From Verrucomicrobiota bacterium (lineage in GTDB: Bacteria; Verrucomicrobiota; Verrucomicrobiia; Chthoniobacterales; UBA10450), in contig QHOD01000059.1 in NCBI GenBank assembly GCA_003218615.1, forward strand, positions 1 to 9,249: DNA of 9,249 nucleotides. The letters run 5' to 3'. This document shows positions 1 through 5,888 of the stretch, piece by piece. The notes beneath the pieces were generated by a model. It did no database searches, had not been told where the DNA came from, and saw only the letters and a program-made list of their open reading frames with translations. The stretch's first letter is position 1. Every line of letters begins with the position of its first letter. The translations under genes and the position numbers were made by a program.

Positions 1-861
1 AGCCGCTTTAACCATCGCATACTCGCCGCTGACATGATAAACAGCGGTCGGTTTGCCAAAGCGTTCGTGGACCCGCCAGAGAAGGTCGAGGTACGGCATA
101 GCTGGTTTTACCATCACGATGTCGGCCCCTTCGTCGATATCCAGGGCCACCTCACGCAAGGCTTCATCCGCGTTCGCGTAGTCCATTTGGTAAGAACGAC
201 GATCGCCAAACTGCGGCGGACTCTCGGCGGCTTCGCGAAAGGGACCGTAAAAAACTGACGCAAATTTGGCGGCGTAACTCATGATCCCGGTTTGATCGAA
301 GCCGCCAGCGTCGAGGGCCTCGCGAATCGCGCCGATGCGACCGTCCATCATGTCGCTTGGCGCCACCATGTCCGCTCCCGCTGCAGCGTGTGAGAGTGCC
401 GTTTTGACCAGGAGCTCGATTGTCTCGTCGTTGAGAACATGGAAATGGTCCCCATCAATCTGCGTAACACCGCAGTGGCCGTGGCTCATGTATTCGCACA
501 GGCAGACGTCGGTGATGGTCACGAGGTCGGGGCATTTAGATTTAATTGCTCGCAGCGCTTTTTGAACAATTCCGTTTTCCGCATAAGCGCCGCTGGCTTG
601 TTCGTCTTTTTTCCCCGGAATCCCGAAAAGCAGGGCGGCTTGCAGTCCGATATCCTGAAGACGCTGCGCTTCCTCGACAATTTCCTTCACAGAAAGCTGA
701 AAGACGCCTGGCATGCTCGCAATCGGGCGGCGCTGCTCCAATTTTTCGCTTACAAAGAGCGGCAGAACAAAATCGTGGACGTTCAGTTGTGTCTCGCGAA
801 CGAGGTTTCGCAAAGCAGGGGAACGCCGCAAACGGCGCGGGCGATGCACCAATTTTCTCAC
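1..861 (-). CDS. hemB: 5-aminolevulinate dehydratase (porphobilinogen synthase), C-terminus cut by window edge
   Basis: HemB condenses two molecules of 5-aminolevulinate to porphobilinogen, an early cytosolic step of haem and other tetrapyrrole synthesis. The visible 287 codons cover most of a protein usually about 325-335 residues long; the C-terminal end lies beyond base 1. Numbering from the GTG at 861, the opening RPRRLRRSPALRNLVRET is typical of the family. The metal-binding motif DVCLCEYMSHGHCG carries Cys120, Cys122 and Cys130, which points to the cysteine-rich zinc-type enzyme. The two active-site lysines are Lys199 (in SYAAKFAS) and Lys252 (in VMVKPAMPYLD). An in-frame TAG at 873-871 limits the 5' end. 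No ATG is available there, so the start is GTG 861 or GTG 849; the latter has a purine-rich GAGAAAA just upstream. The gene is divergent from coaX. Identification is certain from the motifs; only the start is open. Confidence 0.96.
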   Translation of the reverse strand, partial: MRKLVHRPRRLRRSPALRNLVRETQLNVHDFVLPLFVSEKLEQRRPIASMPGVFQLSVKEIVEEAQRLQDIGLQAALLFGIPGKKDEQASGAYAENGIVQKALRAIKSKCPDLVTITDVCLCEYMSHGHCGVTQIDGDHFHVLNDETIELLVKTALSHAAAGADMVAPSDMMDGRIGAIREALDAGGFDQTGIMSYAAKFASVFYGPFREAAESPPQFGDRRSYQMDYANADEALREVALDIDEGADIVMVKPAMPYLDLLWRVHERFGKPTAVYHVSGEYAMVKAA

Positions 862-965
862 TGGCAAAGGCTACGCAGCGGCGCAGACTCCCGCAAGGCT
901 GCATGGCCCAATGGTCACCCGAGTCGCGAAGACGGGCCTCACACTAGCGTGGTTAAGCTGCATGG

Positions 966-1012
966 GGAAGCTGCCTGCCGCGCCGTAGCGAGGCGAAGGC
1001 CGGTCAGCTTCC
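966..1012. repeat. Inverted repeat in the hemB-coaX divergent spacer
   Basis: The arms GGAAGCTG (966-973) and CAGCTTCC (1005-1012) are perfect 8-bp complements around a 31-base loop. An additional direct copy of AAGCTGC lies at 955-961, 13 bases before the one at 968-974. The site sits in the spacer of about 180 bases between the divergent hemB and coaX starts, just before the coaX ribosome site. It could be a regulator-binding site or an RNA hairpin in the coaX leader. No convincing -35/-10 pair was seen in this spacer on either strand. The arms are seen directly; a function is speculation. Confidence 0.3.
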
Positions 1013-1031
1013 TCTCCAAAAGGACGTAGGC

Positions 1032-1035
1032 GAGG
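1032..1035 (+). promoter_or_regulatory. Possible Shine-Dalgarno GAGG for coaX
   Basis: GAGG lies five bases before GTG 1041 and favours that start over the later in-frame GTG 1053, GTG 1065, TTG 1074 and GTG 1083, none of which has a comparable site. The competing argument is that family members normally begin only a few residues before the YLLIDIS stretch, so a start at 1041 gives an N-terminal extension of about 18 residues. Confidence 0.4.
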
Positions 1036-1040
1036 CGCTC

Positions 1041-1826
1041 GTGCTTGACGGGGTGCGGCGTTCGGTGTCTGCATTGTTTCTCGTGGCTCGCGCGTCCAGA
1101 TACCTATTGATTGACATTAGCAACTCATTCACAAAGCTGGCGTTCGCTACGCGCACGCGAATTGAGCGGCCGAGGCGGATCGCGACTGGCAGACTCACCA
1201 GCGCGTGGGTTCGTCGCGCGCGGGAAAAACATAAGATCGACATGTTTGTTGTTTCTTCGGTTGTCCCGAAGAAAAATCGCCTGGTCCAACAGGCGGCGGA
1301 GAAAACAAAAGTGCTTTGGCTGAATCCGCGGCTGAAGCTTGGAGTTGGCATCGATTATCCCAAACCGAAGTCAATCGGAGCAGACCGATTGGCAAACGCC
1401 GCCGCCGTGACGGCGCTTTACGGATATCCTGCGATCGTGGTGGATTTCGGCACCGCCGTGACTTTTGACATTGTTTCCGCTTGCCGCACGTACATCGGCG
1501 GAGTGATCGCACCGGGGCTTGAAGCGATGACGAATTTTCTTTATCAACGAACGGCGCTCCTGCCAAAGCTCTCCTTGAAAGAGCCGCGACGGGCAATCGG
1601 TAAATCGACAATCGAGGCGATGTTATCCGGTGCCGTATTTGGTTATCGTGGGCTGGTCCGGGAAATCCTTGCGCGGATCAGAGCGGAGCAGTTTCCACGC
1701 AAGAAAGTCTATATCGTTGCCACAGGCGGCTACGCGCGACTCATCGCCGCGCAGTTGCCGGAGATCGACGCGGTTCGGCCACACCTGACTTTGGAAGGAC
1801 TACGTATCGCAGCGAATCTAAATTGA
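1041..1826 (+). CDS. coaX: Type III pantothenate kinase
   Basis: CoaX phosphorylates pantothenate, the first committed step of coenzyme A synthesis, in the cytosol. Type III enzymes belong to the ASKHA fold and act as dimers. From the GTG at 1041 the product is 261 residues, a normal family length. Landmarks in order: the phosphate-1 loop LLIDISNS at 22-29 (usual form DxGN[ST]), GADR at 113-116 with the catalytic aspartate Asp115, VVDFGTAVTFD at 133-143, GGVIAPG at 153-159 and TGGYA at 228-232. The glycine of the first loop is replaced by serine, which is a mild deviation. The first 18 or so residues are dispensable by comparison with the family, so the true start could be GTG 1083 or TTG 1074. 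It diverges from hemB and is followed by a hairpin, suggesting a single-gene unit. Confidence 0.93.
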   Translation: MLDGVRRSVSALFLVARASRYLLIDISNSFTKLAFATRTRIERPRRIATGRLTSAWVRRAREKHKIDMFVVSSVVPKKNRLVQQAAEKTKVLWLNPRLKLGVGIDYPKPKSIGADRLANAAAVTALYGYPAIVVDFGTAVTFDIVSACRTYIGGVIAPGLEAMTNFLYQRTALLPKLSLKEPRRAIGKSTIEAMLSGAVFGYRGLVREILARIRAEQFPRKKVYIVATGGYARLIAAQLPEIDAVRPHLTLEGLRIAANLN

Positions 1827-1859
1827 AGATCCCAAGAGCGAGCCTGAGAGCAGCATCGG

Positions 1860-1890
1860 TTTCAGCCCATTTTTCCGAATCGGGCTGAAA
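1860..1890 (+). terminator. Hairpin after coaX, possible weak terminator
   Basis: TTTCAGCCC (1860-1868) and GGGCTGAAA (1882-1890) form a perfect 9-bp stem around a 13-base loop. The stem can extend inward with ATT/AAT pairing. It starts 33 bases after the coaX stop. Only a poor T-rich tail follows (ATTACCTCTT), so it does not meet the classic intrinsic-terminator pattern. It could instead be an operator for the large gene that starts at 1955. Confidence 0.45.
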
Positions 1891-1904
1891 ATTACCTCTT
1901 CCAA

Positions 1905-1923
1905 TGTAATTTCGACTTGTAAT
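1905..1923 (+). promoter_or_regulatory. Tentative -10-like elements before the TPR gene
   Basis: TGTAAT occurs twice, at 1905-1910 and 1918-1923, each matching five of six bases of the sigma-70 -10 consensus. No recognisable -35 element lies 16-18 bases upstream of either. The second copy is 32 bases before the ATG at 1955. This is the only promoter-like sequence I could find in the spacer, and it may be chance. Confidence 0.2.
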
Positions 1924-1954
1924 AGGGGATGAACAAAGCTTCAGTCGTTACTTC

Positions 1955-4900
1955 ATGAGAATCTGGAAAATCGCTGCGCTTGCAGTGCTGGCGCTCAGCT
2001 CGGTTGCGGCGGTCGCGCCGACGAAATCGGAACTGGAGGAAATGTACAGCAAAGCATTCCGTGCGTTCGATGCGAACGACTTTTCGCAGGCGTTAAAGGA
2101 ACTCGACGCGATCGATTCCCGTCAACCGGATCTAGCCGCGTCGCAAAATCTGCGCGGCGTCATTCTGATGAGGCAGGGCATTTACGACAAAGCGGAAGCA
2201 GCGTTGGTCGAAGCGGCCCGGATCGATCCGAAGTTTTGGAATGCGCGCTTCAACCTGGCGGAAATTCCATTTCTAAAAAAGGATTGGGCAGAGGCGCGGA
2301 AGCGTTTTGAGCAGCTCCTTTCGAGCAGCGGATCCGATCTGGCAAGCGAAGCGAAGCAGCTTATTCAATATAAAATTCTTTTGACTTATCTGCTCGAAGG
2401 AAAAGAGAACATGGTCGATTCCATTCTGGCCAAGCTGGAGCTTTCGCCCGTTACGCCGGCCGTTGACTATGTAAAGGCGGCCGTGGCGCTCCAACACAAG
2501 AACGAAAAAGAAGGGAAAGATTGGATAGCGGTGGCAGAGAAGAATTTTTCACCGCAATTGAATAAACTTTTCGCCGAATCATTGTACGAAGCAGGGTGGC
2601 TGCAAAAACCGGCTGGCCAGGCACGCGCCTCCTTGCCGATAATGACGGCTGCCGAACGCGTGGAGAAGGCAAAGGCTGTCGGACGTTCGAAATTTGAGCA
2701 AGCGCAGCAGGCTCTGCGACAGCGCGATTTCGCAACGGCCCGGAAGTTGGTCGATGAGGCCGATCAGGCGGAGCCGAACCAGCCTGCAACGCTCAATTTG
2801 CGCGGCGAGATTTTGATGGGGCAGAAGGAATTTGACCAGGCTGAAGCCACCTTAAGAAAGGCAGCCAAGCTGGATCCGAAATTGCGCGAGGCGCAATACA
2901 ATCTCGCGCAAATCCCATTTAAGAAGAAGGATTACGAGAAGGCGCGGGAACGTTTCGAGGCGCTGTTTAAGCAAACGCCCGGTGGCGATAAGAATCAAGC
3001 CTCAGAGCTCATCAAATTCAAAATTTTTATGACGCTTTTGCTCGAAGGGAAGGAAAGTCGAGCACAGGCGATGATGGAGCAGTTCCAGTTTACCGGAGAT
3101 ACGCCAGCTCTCTATTATGCCCAGGCGGCGTGGGAATACAAACATGACAATTCGGGGAAAGCCGCCGACTGGACTGCCTCAGCACAAAAGATTTATTCGC
3201 CGGCGCTCAATAATGTTTTTGCCGACGCCTTTTATGACGTTGGCTGGATGCAACCTCCAGCAGTTGCGGCGGCGCCTGCCCCCGCATTCGACACAGGCAG
3301 TGTCGTTGCGTCGCAGACAGAGAGTAGTCCCGCAGTTGAGCCGAGCCCTATTCCTGACAGCGTTGTTGCTGCAAGCAAACAAGCAGAAGGATCGAAGGGC
3401 GAATTACTGGCTTCTTCGGCTCCGGCGAATTCGCCTGCTGCGACGGAAACCACAAGCGAGGGAGCAGTTGAACAACCTCCCGTTTCTGCGCCAAGCGAGC
3501 CTGTTGGGGCGGCAACGAGCACTCAACCAGTGGAAGCGCCTCCTGCAGTTTCGGCACCGGGATCCAGCGTAGAATCAGCAGGTGTAGCAGCTTCGCCTGC
3601 TCAAGCGGCAATCGCTTCGTCGGCTCCCGTCGTGGAAAATCAGCAGGCGGCGGCCGGCGAAACAAAACCGTCCGGCGCGGCTGCTGCTGCGACATCCGCG
3701 ACGAAACTGGGTCTAACTGGAATCTCGCAGCCAGGTGTTGTCACGTCGATGAGCCGGCAAACGTGGCTTGTTGGTGGATTGCTATTAGCCGGTGTCTTTC
3801 TCTTGGCTTGGGTGATCGTTCCTGAGTTTCGCCGCCACACATTCAGCGTCCCGAGTTTCTTGCAGATCAGGTCTATCGCCAGCTCGCGCATCTTTAAACC
3901 CCGAATGGCGGCGGCCGAAAAGGGGCTTGCGGTGGGGGTGGGTAACGGCTTTTTTGGTGGACCCCGCCAGGTTTCATTGCGACTAGCTGCATCCAAGCCT
4001 TCATTGCGGCGCGGTGCTTTGCCTACGGCAAAATCGAGCGGTACTTTTGATCGGTTGGCAAATATAGGCGCCAAACCATTGCAAGCCGCCGCTCGTCACA
4101 CAGCAGAGCCAAGTCGCGAATCGCCGCCTCCTGCGGAGTCACTCTTCGAGTCAGTTGGGCCAGTTGTCGAACAGACAGGAGAGACGTCGCCGGCGGTCAT
4201 CCCCCAAGCGCCTGAAATGGCTGAGATCTCGGCGGCCAGTGAATTAAGCCCAACATCTGCGATAACGGCGGAAGAGCCGAGTGAAATCCCCCAAGGCGCA
4301 GAGGAAGTCGTGCTGCCCGCCGTGGCAGAGCCACAAATAGAATTTGAAGCTGAACCGATCCAACAAGAGCAACCTGCGCCGTACGAAGCCGCCATCGCTG
4401 AAGCTCAATCGCCCGTAGCCGAAACGGTGGCCGAATCAGCATTTGATTTTCCCAACGCCATTTCCACTGAGCCAGTATTTCCGCCAACAACCACACCTGT
4501 AACCATGCCTGAAACGACTCAAATCCCAACCGCTCCAGTAAACAAACCGCCACCGACCGCCGTAACCCCACAGCCTGCTGGTACTATGCAGTCCTCCGTG
4601 CAGCTTACCTTCTCCTTCGAGATCGCCGCTATGCAGTTGACGCCGACCTTCAAGATGGGCGTTTTACAAGTCCGGCCCACATCCAAGATCGTCACGATGC
4701 GTTTGCCCTCGTCCCAGCACCTGCAGTCGGCGATGAATTTTCAAGTAAGTTTCGAGATTGCAAAGATTCAGCCTGTGGGTGGCGCGCTCGGCAACATCCG
4801 AATGACTCCGTCTCAGCAGAAGCCAGCTACAGTCGGTTCGCCTTCGTTTGCGGTGGCGGGATTGCAACTCGTTCCTAATTTTGAGGCGACGCCGGTCCAA

Positions 4901-5167
4901 CTCACGCCGTCGCAGCAAGGGCAAGCCGCGGTCTTTGTGACGGTCCCGTTCGAAATTACAACGCTCGAGTTTTCGCCGTCGCTCGAGATTGCCTCCGTTG
5001 TCCTGAATTCGAATTCCAAGCAGGTTTTCGTGCAATTGCCTGGCACCGGTCCGAGCCCAAGCGAGGGAGCGCCGATGTTCGAAATTGTAAATTTACAGAT
5101 GAGTGAGAGCGGCGACATCGGTATGATGCAGCTAAATCTGCTCGGCCACGGTCCGGACCGGACCTAG
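1955..5167 (+). CDS. Large bitopic TPR protein with C-terminal 11-residue-repeat domain, function unknown
   Basis: I do not recognise this 1070-residue protein as a named family. An N-terminal signal-like segment (residues 1-21, MRIWKI then a hydrophobic run ending AAVA) precedes two ~190-residue TPR modules at about 30-219 and 246-435. An Ala/Ser/Pro-rich linker follows to about 600, then one transmembrane helix at about 604-622 followed by RRH. Next come a basic stretch to about 720, a Pro/Glu-rich acidic stretch to about 880, and a final domain at 882-1070 made of 11-residue strand-like units. Signal plus a helix with basic residues after it imply TPRs outside the inner membrane and the C-terminal half in the cytoplasm. 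TPRs usually bind partner proteins, so a scaffold or anchor role is possible but is inference. No Shine-Dalgarno is visible before ATG 1955. Its last domain is repeated in the next reading frame. Confidence 0.85.
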   Translation: MRIWKIAALAVLALSSVAAVAPTKSELEEMYSKAFRAFDANDFSQALKELDAIDSRQPDLAASQNLRGVILMRQGIYDKAEAALVEAARIDPKFWNARFNLAEIPFLKKDWAEARKRFEQLLSSSGSDLASEAKQLIQYKILLTYLLEGKENMVDSILAKLELSPVTPAVDYVKAAVALQHKNEKEGKDWIAVAEKNFSPQLNKLFAESLYEAGWLQKPAGQARASLPIMTAAERVEKAKAVGRSKFEQAQQALRQRDFATARKLVDEADQAEPNQPATLNLRGEILMGQKEFDQAEATLRKAAKLDPKLREAQYNLAQIPFKKKDYEKARERFEALFKQTPGGDKNQASELIKFKIFMTLLLEGKESRAQAMMEQFQFTGDTPALYYAQAAWEYKHDNSGKAADWTASAQKIYSPALNNVFADAFYDVGWMQPPAVAAAPAPAFDTGSVVASQTESSPAVEPSPIPDSVVAASKQAEGSKGELLASSAPANSPAATETTSEGAVEQPPVSAPSEPVGAATSTQPVEAPPAVSAPGSSVESAGVAASPAQAAIASSAPVVENQQAAAGETKPSGAAAAATSATKLGLTGISQPGVVTSMSRQTWLVGGLLLAGVFLLAWVIVPEFRRHTFSVPSFLQIRSIASSRIFKPRMAAAEKGLAVGVGNGFFGGPRQVSLRLAASKPSLRRGALPTAKSSGTFDRLANIGAKPLQAAARHTAEPSRESPPPAESLFESVGPVVEQTGETSPAVIPQAPEMAEISAASELSPTSAITAEEPSEIPQGAEEVVLPAVAEPQIEFEAEPIQQEQPAPYEAAIAEAQSPVAETVAESAFDFPNAISTEPVFPPTTTPVTMPETTQIPTAPVNKPPPTAVTPQPAGTMQSSVQLTFSFEIAAMQLTPTFKMGVLQVRPTSKIVTMRLPSSQHLQSAMNFQVSFEIAKIQPVGGALGNIRMTPSQQKPATVGSPSFAVAGLQLVPNFEATPVQLTPSQQGQAAVFVTVPFEITTLEFSPSLEIASVVLNSNSKQVFVQLPGTGPSPSEGAPMFEIVNLQMSESGDIGMMQLNLLGHGPDRT
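2042..3259 (+). repeat. Tandem duplication of a ~190-residue TPR module
   Basis: The protein encoded here carries two homologous modules in register at an offset of 216 residues (648 nt): module A from about 2042 to 2611 and module B from about 2690 to 3259. Matched landmarks are NLRGVILMRQ with NLRGEILMGQ, ARFNLAEIPFLKKD with AQYNLAQIPFKKKD, LLTYLLEGKE with FMTLLLEGKE, and the closing GWLQKPA with GWMQPPA. Each contains TPR-like helix pairs (for example FDQAEATLRKAAKLDPK) followed by a conserved helical tail. The match is strong in protein but diverged in DNA, so this duplication is old compared with the one at 4598/5249. Confidence 0.85.
4598..5167 (+). repeat. First copy of the duplicated 570-bp 11-mer-repeat domain
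   Basis: This segment (V882 to the stop of the TPR protein) is repeated at 5249-5818 with an offset of 651 nt and no gaps. The first 110 bases (4598-4707) are identical; differences begin at 4708 and become denser after about 4950. Homology stops abruptly upstream of GTG 4598. The encoded protein contains twelve units of about 11 residues, consensus [FSL]-[EK]-[IM]-x-x-hydrophobic-[QR]-[LVM]-x-P-[ST], beginning at residues 888, 899, 910, 933, 943, 965, 976, 999, 1010, 1021, 1042 and 1053, in groups of 3, 2, 2, 3 and 2. Each group is joined by a Gln/Ser/Pro-rich linker. Confidence 0.9.
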
Positions 5168-5212
5168 CTAGCGGGATCTACAGACAGGCGCGGCCAATTT
5201 GTTGCGCTGTTT

Positions 5213-5818
5213 ATGGCACCACTTGCCTCGATATTTTCCATCAGCGCGGTGCAGCTTACCTTCTCCTTCGAGATCGCCGCTATGCAGTTGACGCCGACCT
5301 TCAAGATGGGCGTTTTACAAGTCCGGCCCACATCCAAGATCGTCACGATGCGTTTGCCTCCGTCCCAGCACTTGCAGTCGGCGATGAACTTTCAAGTAAA
5401 TTTCGAAGTTGCAAAGATTCAGCCTGTGGGTGGCGCGCTCGGCAACATCCGAATGACTTCGTCTCAGCAGAAGCCAATTACAGTCGGTTCGCCTTCGTTT
5501 GCGGTGGCGGGATTGCAACTCGTTCCTAATTTTGAGGCGACGCCAGTCCAACTCACCTTATCGCAGCAGGGACAACCCGCTGTCTTCGTGACAGTGCCGT
5601 GCCAAGTTAGCGCGATCGAGTTTTCCCCGTCGCTCGAGATTGCCTACGTTGTGATGAATTCGAATTCCAAGCAGGTTTTGGTGCAGCTGCCTGGTGCCAG
5701 CCCGGGCGCAGGCGAGGGGACATCCATCTTTGAAATCGCCGACTTGCAGCTCAGTGAAAGCGGCGACATCAGCGTGATGCAGCTGAATCTGGTCAGTCAC
5801 GGTCCGAAACGGGCGTAG
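5213..5818 (+). CDS. Second copy of the 11-mer-repeat domain as a separate short reading frame
   Basis: The 201-residue product consists of 12 residues of its own (MAPLASIFSISA) followed by a full copy of the last domain of the upstream TPR protein; about 156 of 189 aligned residues are identical by eye. It keeps the same twelve strand-like 11-residue units. It has no signal peptide, transmembrane helix or TPRs, so if made it should be a soluble cytosolic partner or competitor of the membrane-bound copy. The ATG is 45 bases after the upstream TAG, and no Shine-Dalgarno is visible. The frame is the same as the upstream gene, and no stop lies between the TAG and this ATG, so it could also be the tail of a once longer protein split by a nonsense change, or be reached by readthrough. 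The intact frame without indels argues that it is or recently was expressed. Function unknown. Confidence 0.6.
   Translation: MAPLASIFSISAVQLTFSFEIAAMQLTPTFKMGVLQVRPTSKIVTMRLPPSQHLQSAMNFQVNFEVAKIQPVGGALGNIRMTSSQQKPITVGSPSFAVAGLQLVPNFEATPVQLTLSQQGQPAVFVTVPCQVSAIEFSPSLEIAYVVMNSNSKQVLVQLPGASPGAGEGTSIFEIADLQLSESGDISVMQLNLVSHGPKRA
5249..5818 (+). repeat. Second copy of the duplicated 570-bp domain
   Basis: This is the direct repeat of 4598-5167 at 651 nt offset, ending at the equivalent stop codon (both TAG). Protein changes are few up to the position equivalent to residue 998 (about 7 in 117) and many after it (about 26 in 72). One example is the replacement of PFEITTLEF by PCQVSAIEF. Upstream of GTG 5249 the sequence has no resemblance to that before 4598. 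Confidence 0.9.
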
Positions 5819-5854
5819 CGCGAGATTTCCCGGGACCGCGTAACCGGATTCTTG

Positions 5855-5873
5855 TGCCTGCCATTGCAGGGCA
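5855..5873. other. Small hairpin between convergent genes
   Basis: TGCCTGC (5855-5861), loop CATT and GCAGGGCA (5866-5873) pair with one bulged base. It sits in the 70-base gap where the repeat-domain frame and the M29 gene converge, a usual place for a bidirectional terminator. There is no T-run on either side, so terminator function is weakly supported. Confidence 0.25.
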
Positions 5874-5888
5874 TTCGCTCAACAGCCG

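Noticed and set aside
439..1029. Plus-strand open frames of 130-196 codons over hemB
   Set aside because: They are antisense to a clear hemB product with all its motifs, and their translations look like reverse-frame shadow of a GC-rich gene.
1045..1080. TTGACG at 1045 as a -35 box for coaX
   Set aside because: It lies inside the most likely coding start, and no acceptable -10 follows at 16-18 bases.
1929..1958. A 9-codon frame (MNKASVVTS) ending on the TPR gene start, resembling a leader peptide
   Set aside because: The GGGG run abuts its ATG with no spacer, so it is not a usable ribosome site, and the overlap with ATG 1955 can arise by chance. There is no attenuator-like codon bias or paired hairpins.
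3117..3572. 151-codon plus-strand frame and several minus-strand frames within the TPR gene linker
   Set aside because: They overlap the low-complexity part of the long gene and read as Arg/Leu-rich or Ala/Gly-rich shadow translations without domain features.
5165..5171. TAGCTAG context as a programmed readthrough signal
   Set aside because: Stop followed by CTA is a known leaky context in eukaryotic and viral systems, but it is not an established bacterial signal, so it is not evidence by itself.
4598..5818. Insertion sequence or transposon as cause of the direct repeat
   Set aside because: There is no transposase, no terminal inverted repeats and no target-site duplication; the repeat is entirely protein-coding and in frame.
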